This document shows, piece by piece, positions 23,401-36,302 of a stretch of DNA of 64,000 bases (positions within the stretch are counted from its first letter, which is position 1; each line of letters starts with the position of its first letter). Location: NCBI GenBank assembly GCA_902729315.2, contig LR746270.1:2598501-2662500 (forward strand), written 5' to 3'. The position numbers and the translations under genes were made by a program. This DNA is from Spirodela intermedia (Eukaryota > Streptophyta > Magnoliopsida > Alismatales > Araceae). A model generated the notes under the pieces. That model saw only the letters and a list, made by a program, of their open reading frames with translations. It made no database searches and was not told the DNA's origin.

Positions 23401-26400
23401 TAACTGTATTCCTTTCTTTCTTTTGCAAGCAAAGTACACTTAGTTACGCCGTAGACAATTATTTTTGTTCAATTCACAAATAACTATCCAGCAGTAGGCA
23501 GACCCTCGAAAACTATACTCTGGTGTACAAAGTTAAATGCAAAAGTGTTGTATTTATAATGTATACTCATCAATATACTTTCTAAAAGCTTACAAAATGA
23601 CAATTTTTTAGAACTAATAGGAGCTTAGATTTAGTAGTTATGGACAAATGTCGGGCAGAAAACTAGATTCATGGATCCTCCAGAGTATTTTTGGTGGTTC
23701 ACACAGCTGTTTGACATCTTCATTTCTCGATCCTGTAACCCTTGGTTTTGTATATTTTTCGAAGATTTTTAGCTAGTATTCTTATTTTTGAAGAAGATTA
23801 ATCCTTTTGGTGAATTCAGGTGAAATCAAAGCTTCCAGTGATTGCATCATACGCTGATGCTTCTGAAGGTTTAATTACTCATGGATGGATCACAAACATT
23901 GAAAATCATGGCTGTTTTGTGAGATTTTATAACGGGGTGCAGGGCTTTGCTCACAGGCTAGTGCTTCTACTTCTACTTTCCATCTTTCGTAATTATGTTC
24001 GTTTCCAAATTCTGGAAGCTTATCTGAGCTTTTTTTTGGTAAAGTTGTCTCTGCTTTTTTTTGGCCACCTGAAAGCAAAATAGCAGTCTTTCTATTCATT
24101 TTCTACTGTGTTCCACAGTTTCTGGCTTGAGTTTGTCTTATTAATACATATTTTCGACATGTATCTGTATTAATATTTCTATATATATTTTGGACCCTTC
24201 TTTCCCCAATTTTGATGCTGCTTTCAAATGCTGATTCAGTGCTTGTCCATATACTTAGACAGGGAAAGGAGGCTTGTTGATGTCTCCCTTCTGTTGGAAT
24301 TGTCTGTGTGGTTGCTTGCATTTGCCTTATTTTGATTGATCTTGAAGAGTGAAAGTGGAAGATTAAAAGGCCCTGTTAAATCGTTTCACTGTAGTCTTAT
24401 GAACTACTTTCGAGCTCGGATACATTTATTGACACATCTCCTTCTCTTCCTCACAATCAAAGAAAGATGAACCTCACCTTCTTTCAGAGTAAAAGAGGGA
24501 AGGAGTATGACCAGCTGATTAGTGGCAATATCCTTTGACCTTTATCACTATGCGGAAAATTGATGAAACTTTTCTCTTTTCCTGAAATGAGAGTCAATCA
24601 CCTTCTTTAGCGGGATGAATGATTTATGTTATTACCTTATTTTGATTCACGAACTCATAACACGAAGTGATCATGTTTTGGTACTACATTTCCTTTCACA
24701 TGTTCTTCTTGATTTACTTCATGTTTTTTTTTCTGTTGCATTGATATTTTAATATTTTCTCAGATCTGAGCTTGGATTGGAGCCAGGAGTTGAAGCAAAT
24801 GCAGTGTATCACATTGGCCAAGTTATGAAATGTAGGATTGTCAGTTCATCGCATGTTTTAAGGAGGATCAGTATTAGCTTCGTGCTTTCTCCGAAAAGGT
24901 CATTTTCTTCTAAAAATGTATTGTACTTCACGTTATATAACCACTGCTTTGTATATGTTTGGGAACAAAATGATTTGTACTTCTCCTTGTTGTATTGAAT
25001 CATTCTTTTTATATATTTTTCATCTCAAGTAAATGCAGTAAACTCGAAACTGTGGCCATTTTTGAAATTATCTTTTTATGTATACAATAGAAAATGACTA
25101 CTACATCCATGCTTCTTCCTATCTATTTTATCTACGGTTGCAACAATTATAAAAGTATACTTACTTATTGAGTTACCTACCTATCTATTTATCTATCTAT
25201 ATAGTTATATACGTGGGTTCTATTGGATGTATGATTTTTTTCTATGCGTTTAGTTTTTTTTTCTTTCAATGTGTGATTTATTTCTACAAATCCTCTTAGT
25301 GTCTATTATGTCATTGGGTGATGCTCTTTTGTGATTCTGTTTGCAGGGTTGCTCATGATGTTAGCATTAAGTTGGGAAGCATTGTGTCTGGTGTTGTTGA
25401 GCGTCTCACTCCTGGAGCAGTCATAATTAATGTGAAAGCAGATGGTTATGTGAAAGGGAAATTGTATGATGAGCATTTGTCAGATCATCAATGTAAGTTT
25501 CTTCTTGTACTAATTAGTTTTATGCTGTTCTTTTGATCAACTTCGTGATCTAGTTCAGTTGATCTCCTATTCATATTTTCAGGGCATGCTTCCTTGATGA
25601 AGTCTTTGTTAAAACCAGGATATGAATTTGATGAACTCCTGGTGCTAGGTAGGACCCCTTTTTTCCTTAAATTTTATGAATCCTTCAGTTGAGGTTGCTG
25701 ATTTCATGAGATCGGCAAGAATGCTGTGTGCATCATAAACCATGTTATGTTTCATAGTTGTAGGTGTTCACAATTGTTGTTACATCATGATTGTCTGATT
25801 AACGTAACAATTTGGAGAATGATACCTTGGTCTTGAGCCATTGCTTGATTTTGTGCATCCAAGATTATGGAGGATGTGCATTATAAACTCCTGTAATGGT
25901 TCGATTATTTTTTTGTGGTAAAATTTTGTTTTTGAAAGTGTATGGAAGGTTGTGATGAACACAGCTTGCCTATGGTCTATGTTCATGACACTTTATGTAT
26001 GCCATGTGGAAAATTCGTATGACTTTTTTTTGATGAAGTGTACTTTTTGTTAATGTTCTGATTATGTTGCAAACTTCTTTGAAATTCATCACCTTGTTGT
26101 CATTTTATTTACTGTGTGTAGATCATGTTATTTGTATTCAAGCACGTGCTTTAGTATGCAACAGGATTGTGCTCCATAAATTGTTCAACTTTGTGAGATC
26201 TTTTCTTCGTTTTCATTTTCTAATCAATATTTAACTTTGGAAAGTTGAATGATGATGGATTAAATGGTTTTCATTTTTTTCTCGAATATCCATGACAATG
26301 TATTTTATTCAAGGAATTTATTAAATATGTTGCTCACCTGCGGATAACCAATTCATATTCTCAAATCAGAATTGCAAGTCAGTTCATTGTAGCTATTTCT

Positions 26401-29400
26401 AGGTGTGTACTTCTTGTATTCCATTGTTTATCTAAGTGGGTTTTCGGAGAGTCGTTTATGTTTTTCGTACAGCATATACTTCTGTTGTCAATGTCCCAAT
26501 ACTTCAGCATACTGCGTATTTCTGTGTATATAGATTTGTTATAGTTTCTGTCTGATCTAGGTTTATATCAGATTGCCACTGGTCAATTCGGATATGTGCG
26601 CAAATGCAGCAAAGCACTTCTGCTTTCTCTTTCTTTTATCTTTCGTTTACCCTGTTTCCTTAGCTTTTGGATTAGCCGGAATTGATGATTTTTCGTGCCG
26701 AGTTAGAACTGTTGGGAGGTTGTTTTTCCATCTGATAAAAACAATGATTTACCTTGTTTCATTAGTTGTTCCTATCTTGCTGATCTGTGATTTTTTTTCA
26801 ATTTACAGATAATGGTGATAGCAGTAATTTAATTCTTTCGGCCAAATACTCCCTTATTAATTGTTCCCAGGAGCTTCCTTCAGAATTGGCGAATGTTCAT
26901 CCTGATTCAGTGATTCATGTCAGTGACTTCTTGTCTTCTCTTTTGGCTACCACTTTGCAACTAGAAATCATGTTCGGTTCCATATCAGGTTTGCTGTTCC
27001 TTAGTTAGCTCTTCTCACTAATGCCATTGACGACAGGGATACATCTGCAATGTGATCAAGAATGGTTGTTTTGTCCGCTTCCTTGGGCGGCTCACTGGAT
27101 TCTGTTCCCAAAATAAGGTAATATTTTATGGTTTCCATATATTTTATCTTTCCTTTTATTTGTTTTATTTTGAGTGTTCACTTCAATATTCAAACTGAAC
27201 TCGTCTAGGTGATCAGATAAGAACAACAGCAGCATGTTGCCTTCCTAATTTGACTATTGATCCAGCTTATTCTAGTTATTTCCAGTTTTAGTTGTAAAAA
27301 TGCGTATTGAAATCTATGATATTTTAATCATTGGCCTATTTTTCAAAAGTGTTTTTATATGATCACAATTGTTTCTCTGAAGGTTTCAGATGAACATATC
27401 AGTGACCCCTCTGATGCATTTTACGTTGGACAGTCAGTTCGTAGTTATGTTATCAATGTAAGGAAACTCAAGTCCCTGAGTGAAAACTTTTGATTATTTC
27501 CTTCAAATCATATGAGATTATCATTCTTATATGTAGTATGGTCTCTTATCTTCCAGGTAAATAATGAGACTGAAAGAATAGCACTCTCATTGAAGCAGTC
27601 CTCTTGCTTTTCAAGGGACCCAACTTTTCTTCACAGCTATTTTCTTATGGAGAAAAAGGCAAGCAACTTTTCTATTTTATAGTTTTAACATTTGCTCGCG
27701 GCTCTGTATCAAGATGGAAAACCATCTTACTTTTCGACTCAGTTTAGTCAACAATGCTAGATTGTCTCGTTTTCCTAACCAATTGTCCAATTTTTCATGG
27801 TGAGAATGATTTGATGCCATTAACTTTTATCTCAGACTGTTGCTCCGTCGGATCTCTTCATCTTGTTTATATCCACTCTGGCATTTATAGATATCAACGT
27901 CATACTGAAGAAAAGAGTGATCACATTGACAATTTGTTTTCTAATAACCTGATTCAAAATGCCATATCAGAGGTGAAGTTGTCCGTGTTTGATTTTTCGC
28001 GATGACTTAATTGATTAATGTTTTGCAAAGTTATGAAATTGCCAGATTTTCATGGTAATTTTTTTTTTGAGGGCGCATTTGGCTGAGTTTCAAGCACGGT
28101 CCGTGGTTCAACACTTCTAAAAGAAATCCTTATGATATTGCGCCATTGAATTGTGGACGATTTTGGTTTCATGTGTAGTTGTCGTCTTAGAATTTTAGGC
28201 CATTATAATTGGGAGTATGCTATGTTATTTTCCTGGCGGGATAAAACTTAGATTATGCTATGGTAAGTCATAATGTAAAACTCGAGCTCACAATGGCTAG
28301 GTTCTGTTGAGTCCTTGCTCTGATTAGATCATGAAAACTTGGTTCTGTCTGGGTCCACATTGTTTTACTATTGGTTAGCATTTTGTTGCCGAACTTCTAT
28401 TGGGGTATTTATAATAATAATTGTGCTGGTTTTCGTTGCTGCTGCTTTTCAGCTAACCATTTGGCCTTGTCGTTCATGAAATATTATTTAATAGAGTACT
28501 TCAAACGAATTTTATTTCCCCTCAAGACGATCAAGAGATTCTATGATCAGTCTCTGTCTATCTTTTTCTTTTATGTGAAAAGTTGTTTAGATCGATAGGT
28601 AGTGAAGGTAATCGCACATCATATTTTTCTTTCTTTTGGGCAGACATGTCATCTAGGAGTCATGCCTTAGTCAGCTCGTTGACTGATTGTTTCCCATGAT
28701 AACATCTTGATATTCCTTTATCAAACTTTCTTTTGCTTTTGTACGTAGGGTGTTAAGTTTATTCAGTTTTTTGAGGTTGCGTGCTTGTGGGAAGATACCT
28801 TCTAATCTGGAAGTTTTTTTTTCTACCAACGAACTAGTCTCATGGAAAGTAACTTCTGATTTTTTGGCGCTTACCATCACTTTGTGAAGTCGTTATACTG
28901 AGCAATCAATGAGAAGTAATCCATCTCCTTTATTGTATGGTTGTCTGGTAGTGAAACCTAGGAGTCTTTGTGTTACGGGCCTCTTGAGATTTGGGGCGAA
29001 ATCTTCACCCTAATCTTACCTTAGACGAGGCTTACTTAGGGAATCAGCTCTCTGTTGTGTAGAAGAATCAGACTGAACAATTGAAAATGGAAATTGGAAA
29101 GACAATAGAGGTTCGCAGACAGTAGGATAAGTTCCTGAGGTTGGATCGATCCTTAGGAACAAGAGAGCCCGAATCGGACCTCTCCAGGGACAGATTCCCT
29201 CTCCACTCCCTGTTTTCTCCTCTCTTCTTATTTCGGCGTCTTCTATATTTACAGGCCTCAGTACACTATTCTGTTGTGGTCCCCCCTCCACGTGGGGGTC
29301 TAGGTCGTCTTGTGTAGATGACGGTTGGCTTCGCAACATTACTCCCCCCATGAGTTTCACCTTGTCCACAAGGTGAGATGTAGGAAATTGTCGAAGGAAT

Positions 29401-32400
29401 GTTGATACTGTCATCCATAACGATTCAAACTCTCAGAGATGTTTCCATGAAACTAATATCTCTGTGTCTTGAGGAGTCGACTTGTGAACTTTTGTGCCAT
29501 CTGGAATTAGTATCCATTCTTGTTTTTCTGATAATGTTGGGGGAATTGGTTGGCTTCTGTTGTCTGTTCTTAGTGTCTTCTTGAGCTGGGATATATGGAA
29601 CACCAGATGAACAGCTGAATGGTCGGGCAATTGGAGTTTATATGCCACTGGTCCAATTCTTTCCATAATAGGATATGGACCAAAATAGTGAGGGTTTAAC
29701 TTCTCGTTTTCCTTTTATTGCTAGAGATTTCATCGGATATGATTTGATCTTGAGGAAGACCAAATCACCCGCCTCTAATTCCACTTCTCGACGATGTTTG
29801 TCTGTATTAAATTCATCCTCACTTGTGCCTCCTGCAAGTTGAATTTCAGAATCTTAAGGATAGCATATCATTCCGTGAGTAATTGATTGATGACATCAAG
29901 TGGTGAAGGAGATGTTCCATATTTGATAAGTTTCAGCGGGTCCCTGCCATATACTGCACGAAAAGGAGTCATTTTAGTGGAAGAATGATAGGAAGTATTG
30001 TAACTATATTCTGCCCAATGAAGTCATAATTTTCATTGCTTCGGTTTATCAAATATTGCACATCTCAAGTAATTTTCTAAGCACCTGTTGATGACTTCGG
30101 TCTGTCCATCTGTTTGAGGGTGGTAAGAGGAGCTGAATTTGAGTTCAGTTCCCTGAAGTGTGTGTAGTTCACGCCAAAATGTACTTAAGAATATTCGTCC
30201 CCTGTTGGAGACCACTGTCTTTAGAAACCTATGGAGCCCTACGATTTCCTTAATGAATAATTGAGCGACCTCCTTGACTGAGAGTGGATGATGTAGAGCA
30301 ATGAAATGACTGTACTTGTTTAATCTATCCACTACTACTAATATGACATTTGACCCATATGATTTAGGTAAGCCTTCAATACAATCCATTGAAAGGTCTT
30401 CCCATATTTGGGTAGGTATATGCAATGGTTGTAGAAGTCCCACTGTAAGCAAGTAGGGCAATTGTTGATATATGCCTTTATATCTCTCTTCATTCCTTGC
30501 CAATGAAATTGTTGCGAAATTCTATGATGTCTTCTGAAACACAGAATGACCCCCCACCGAGCTGTCATGAAATAATTGTAACACATTGGTAATTAAAGGG
30601 GAATGTGTTGGTAGAACCAACCTTTCTCTATATAGCAAGGATCCATCTTTCAAAGAATATAATTCGTTTATTGTATCTCCTTTAGACAAGGAAGTTTTAA
30701 TCTCTGCAAGTTGTCTCTTGGTCCACTGCTAGTCAGACAGCTTTGAGATCAATGGCGTGATGTGCTATTGTCTCATTTAGTTCAGCTTGCAGTAATAATG
30801 GACATCAGGATAATGGATCTGCGGCTTGATTGTTCTTCCCTTCCTTATATTTAATTTCAAAACTATAGCCCATCAATTTCACCAACCATTTACGATATTC
30901 AGCATGAATTTTCTTCTGTTCAAGTAAGAATTTTAGACTGTACTAGTCTGATTTGATGATAAAATGCTGATACATAAGATAATGTCTCCATTTCCTTACT
31001 GCCAACATTACACCCATCAACTCCCGTTCATAGGCCGATTTCAATTTGGCTTTTCTTGGAAGTGCTTGACTGAAATAAGCTATCGGACGCCCTTGTTGCA
31101 AGAGAATGGCCCCAACACCTGATCCAGAAGCATCAGTTTTCACGATAAATTCTTGTGAAAAATTTGGTAATGTTATACTGGAACCATAGTCATTGCTTGT
31201 TTAAGGGTAGAGAAAGCTGCTTGTGCTTCTTGTGACCAATAGAATGCATCTTTTCTTAATAATTGTGTTAGTGGCCATGCAATTAAAGCATAGTTGGTAA
31301 TAAATTTTCTGTAATATCCAGTGAGCCCTAGGAACCCACGGAGTTTCTTAAGATTTCTAGCAATTGGCCAACTAGTCATGGTAGACATCTTCTCTTTATC
31401 GACTTCTACTCCTGTCGACACCCAATGCCCAAAATACTCTTGTTTGCTTTCTTCAAATCTGCATTTCTTGGCATTAATATGAAGAGAATTTGTCGAGAGA
31501 ATGGAAAATACCTTCCTCATATGCTGCAGGTGTTCAGCCATTGTGATGCTATACACAAGTATATCATCAAACAAAACCAGTATGAATCGCCTTAATTGAC
31601 ATTGAAATATTTGGTTCATAAGCGATTGAAAGGTTGCAGGTGCATTCGATAATCCAAAAGGCATTAATTTAAATTCACAATGGCCATGATGAGTTTTGAA
31701 TGCTGTCTTAGGTACATCTTCTTTTTTCATTCTGATCTGATAATATCCTAATTTTAAATCCAATTTTGAAAAAACTGATTTCCCATATAATTCATCTAGC
31801 AGCTCACTCAGAAGTTTTAGAAAAATCAGTCTTAGGTACATTTATGTGTTTTTACAGAGTTTTGAAAAAACTGATTTCATTCTGACCGTTTTTCAAGCTG
31901 ACCTCACTCAGAAGGTTTTCCCAAACAAATTTTACCTTTAGTTGGCCATCATGGCAGAAGTTTTTGCTTGTCACTAAGCCTTTGGAAAATATTGAGCATA
32001 TAAAAGAAAGAATCTGTTAAATGTGCAGACATCGTTTTGGTCCAAGTACAGTGTGATGAGACAACCGAAGTAACACGTGAAAAATAAAAAGGGATATGAA
32101 TACAGAGTTCTTGTTATAGAGTTCATTGGTCAATGGTTCTTATTCCACTGTTCCAGTCATCAATGGCCTGTCCAAAACGTTTGACAGATCCTGTATAGGA
32201 TAAGTCGAGATGACAAATATTCACTATTTTGCAGAAATTGTCATAGTTAGAGTATACTTTAAGGTAAAGTTTTCCAATTATATTAGAAAAACAAAACGCC
32301 AGTCATTTTGTGTTTGTTTTATATTTCTTTACTGGTGCTTATCATTATTTTCTGATGATTAATGAGAAGCTATTTGATGTATGATGTATTGTTTTTTATT

Positions 32401-35400
32401 CTTCTCTTCTTGACTTTGTGCTTTTTCATCCATCAGATTGCTAAGCTGCAAATACAGAAATCCATCAATTCTGGTTTGATGGAAGCTGATAAATTCAGTG
32501 TTGGCAGTTTTGTTGAGGGGGAGGTTCAGGATTTGAAGGACTATGGTGTTGTCCTTGGTTTCAAAGATCACGATGCTGTTGGTTTTGTCTCACAGTACCA
32601 GTGTAATCTCTTCATCTATTGATTGGCTTTTCTTCTTGATGCAAATTGTGGTTTGAGATTTTCTTAGCAGAGTGTTAATGATGACTTGGTTCCGTATGCC
32701 TCATGTAGTAGGTGGAAGAATGGTGGAAAAAGGTTCACGTGTAAAAGCTTTGGTCTTAGATATTTCCTTGTCAGACAACCTCGTCGATTTATCACTTAAA
32801 GAGGGTTTTCTTAGTAAGGTGGATATTTCCATGGGCATCCATATTTTATTTGTAAATCATTGTGGTTGTTAACTGGGTTCTTCTGTTTTCTTATGCAGAA
32901 ACGTCGAAGAGAATCCTTTATGGACTTGCAGCTGCACCAAACAGTCGAGGGAATTGTGGAGATTGTGAAAGAGAACTACATGGCATGGAGTTTTTATTTA
33001 TATGTTCCCATATTTTTACTTTAGTAGCTTTTGTGTGATACGTTTTGCTAATTTTTTGCTACTCTTCCTGTCAAATGCAGGTGCTTTCAATACCGGCATG
33101 TAACTATGCCATAGGTTTTGCATCTATAATTGATTATAACACGCAGAAACTCCCATGCTCCAATTTCGTGAATGGTCAGAGGTAAGCCATGTTAAATCTC
33201 TTTTGCTTAATGATACTGATTTCGTGTTGTGTTGGGATTTTTCTTGATTCGAGTGAGAAAGATGTAAAAGTGAGTTCCTGATGTTATCTGTTCTTCATAA
33301 AACACTTTGGTTGAAGCTTAGTGTCGTCATGGTCTGCAAAGAGGACATATCCTCTAACGATCAGCTGACTGAGTTTGAAAGCATTTCTCACTGATAAGTT
33401 TTAACGAGAAAAATTTAATACTCCGTTCAATCAAAATAAGTAAGACGATTTTCGTCCATGACTTGATTTGGTGTGGTTGGTTCTTTAGAACTTCTTGAAA
33501 ATTTCTTTCCCCGCTGCTGTGGTGCTGAAACGGTAAAATGGGAAAGATGGAGGAAGAAAAGGAATAAAGATCATCATATTCTCCACTCCCTTTGTTTTCT
33601 TTTCCTTTCTTCTCTTGACTTCTATCCTGCTGTTCATGCCAGCAACTCCCTGTGAGTTGCTGGCATGAATTATGGGGCCATCAGTGCCTTCAAACAGGTT
33701 GAACAAGGATCACGGCCTACGGTTAAATGGATTTCGCTCTATTAACATTCACACATAAATTGTACTGATTTTTCCTTTTTCAATAAAAACACTGTATTAA
33801 GAGTTATAGTTTGGTTTTTTTTATTTTTGTAGTTTTCGACCATGTCTGACTTTTGCCTGTTTTTTTTGACTTTCTGATCGATTCTTGATTGGGCTTGGTT
33901 GATCTAGATTCCTGATCCTGTGATGATTTGCCCTGTCATATCACTTGTATAAGAACTAGCTTACATTGTTTGGCAGTGCTAGGTTAGGTTTACCTGAAAT
34001 AGCTGTTTATCTCTAGGTCTGAGTTCGTCCAATGATACTGTGTGTTTTATGTGAATAATGTTATTGGTTTATTGGTTTATGTGGATGATACTGTGTGGTT
34101 TATGTGAATCATCTTATTCGTCCAATGATACTTCATTGTGCTTTGACTGACTTTGCAGAAGTTGATCTCACCTGGCAGAACTGAAATCAGCTGCCTTGCG
34201 TTAACTTTAATTGAGACAACTGTTTAATTATATCATTTGATCGAAGTACACTAGGGAAAAGAAATGTGCTGTACTCGTTTGAGTCATTTAACTTACAAAA
34301 GAACCGGAAGTTGAAGGAGAAGTGAGACAGCGAAAAATGTCATATTTGGAGTCGTGTACTTGAAAAAATAGGAAAAAATAACTGTTGTGTTTGATTGATG
34401 TAGAATATTATTTCTTACTTACAGTGTTTAGCTCAATACCAGTTGTTTCCTTGGAACTGTTTTTTTGCAGTGTTAGTGCTACTGTTGCAGCACTACCAGG
34501 TCCTTCAACTTTAGGGCGACTTTTGCTGCTGCTGAAATCCATGAGTGCAGTTTCAGAGCTTTCATCTAAACGGGCACAAGAAGGTTCTAGCTACTCTGTG
34601 GGGTCACTTGTTGATGCAGAGGTAATTCTTTTCTTTTCTTGAAATTGCCCGTGTTATGATGTTTACTACAATTGAGACTTACCTCAATGATATACCACGA
34701 ATTATTGCTTATTTTTGTTTCCTGTATTCAGATTACTGAAATAAAGCCCCTCGAGGTTCATTTAAACCTTGGTGGTAGTTGCCGCGGAAGAATTCATGTA
34801 ACAGAGGTTTGTCTTATGTTTTTTTTCGTTTTTTTTACGATCGGCTATTTGTTACTTGCCATTTCTTCAATCGCACTATTACTGCTCTAGATAAATGTTT
34901 GTCTGATTTGTTTTTTTTTATTAGGTCTTTGATGATAAAGTCTCGATGGAGAATCCATTTAGTTCTTTAAGAGTTGGACAAATACTTAGAGCACGAATAG
35001 TTGCAAAGAATCAACATTCAATCAAATCCAGAAAAGGAGGCCGGTGGGAGCTGTCTCTTAGACCGTCTTTGCTTGCAGGTAAAAGAAAAGAAGAAAGAAA
35101 ACACTTGCACTTCTGCATGCGCGTTATCCACAAATGTTAATTTTTTGCATTTCTTTAAAGATTAGCTATAAAATCTGCATTGGTTTTCTTTTCTTGATGT
35201 TCTGTTAGAGACATTTACTGCCCATTATTGATTGGGCAAATTTTTTATTTATTGGGTTCCATATCCTGAATTGTATCCCACCTAATACTTTCATAGGTTC
35301 CTGTTTTGATCTTTGTGAGCAGCTTCTTTGATGGGAACCAAGTTCCAACAGAAAAAATAAAATTGCTTACCTGACGTCCTATATTAGTCTTAAAGCTTAG

Positions 35401-36255
35401 TTGCAATAAATTATGTTGGAAATCTGGCGTATCAGTAGGAAGTTTCTTCCCTCCTGGAATTATCTTGGGGGGGACATGGGAAATGTGGAATCAGTTTTCC
35501 GGTGTCAACTGTGGATGGAATATCTAATGCCTTTGGTCCCTTGGTGGTAAATTTAAGCTGAGCCAAGGTTGGTTTGTCAGAGGTGTTCTAGGCGAGAAGA
35601 ATAGCATAGGAAATGGAGTGTGATGAGGAGGATCCTCAAGTATGTCGAGCTGGATTCCTTTATGATTGTGGAGGTAGTTAATGGCCTGCTGACAGCAGTT
35701 GTGCTGGTTTTTCTGAGGCATGAGATGAATGTTGACAACATGCGAATGATACTCTAGTAATGTGATGGAATCTGAATGTGTGGAATGGAGATGTGGATGT
35801 CTGAATTGAATCCAGTCATGTTATTCCCGAACTTCACCTTACAATTTTGAGGCGTTTATTTGGATGGTCACCAAGTCCATCTCTCACGAAATTGTAGGTC
35901 TGCGGTATAATAATACCATTATAAAGAGATGATGTTACATCAGGATTTTGGGTGGGAAACCTGAATTGCTCACGCCGAATACAAGGAAACCATAGTGAAC
36001 CTCTAGCTAGTCTGCACAGTTCATTCACTACTGTGTATTTTACAGTTTCGTGGTAGTGTAGTGATGTTGGAGAAAAGTTCAAACCGACCAAAAGCATGCT
36101 CAAGAGGAAGCAAAAAAAAGAAAAAAAAAGGAAAACCTTGCATGAGCTTTTTAAGACTCTCCTCTTGAACTCCTCCAGCTTCCAGTCTCTCTATTGGCGT
36201 CCTAGAAGCCCTTAAGTACCTCTCCTCAAGTTGCTGCCTATCTCATTGCTATCCT

Positions 36256-36302
<47 letters not shown>

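Larger units (their letters stand above)
28971..31850 (-). mobile_element. 5'-truncated Ty3/gypsy (chromovirus-like) LTR retrotransposon
   Basis: Inserted antisense to RRP5 inside intron 21. In minus-strand order it has reverse transcriptase, RNase H, integrase, a chromodomain-like tail, a polypurine tract and one 3' LTR. The 5' LTR, primer site, gag, protease and the start of reverse transcriptase are missing. Order RT-RH-IN puts it in Ty3/gypsy. The small LTR and pol style resemble the Reina lineage, but that assignment is inference. Several stops and frame changes make it non-autonomous. Its left end in minus-strand sense (about 31850) dissolves into scrambled short repeats. Confidence 0.85.
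27659..32436 (+). other. RRP5 intron 21: 4.8-kb GC-AG intron hosting a retrotransposon
   Basis: The exon ends ...GAGAAAAAG and continues GCAAGC, the standard plant GC donor context. The acceptor is CATCAG at 32431-32436. Translation joins YFLMEKK to IAKLQIQKS in frame. Besides the Ty3/gypsy remnant (28971 to about 31850), the intron holds about 1.3 kb of AT-rich 5' sequence and 0.6 kb of 3' sequence without recognisable features. Confidence 0.8.

Noticed and set aside
24777-24998. Many single-exon frames in RRP5 treated as separate small genes
   Set aside because: Each is one exon of RRP5 read through into its intron; splice sites and phase join them into one protein.
27754-28005. 83-residue frame in RRP5 intron 21
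   Set aside because: Not similar to S1 domains or to the retrotransposon, lies between well-supported splice sites and has no donor/acceptor pair that preserves the RRP5 frame.
33918-34000. Box C/D-like snoRNA (TGATGAT near 33920, CTGA near 33995) in an RRP5 intron
   Set aside because: No terminal stem, no C'/D' boxes, no identifiable rRNA complementarity; the motifs are short enough to occur by chance.
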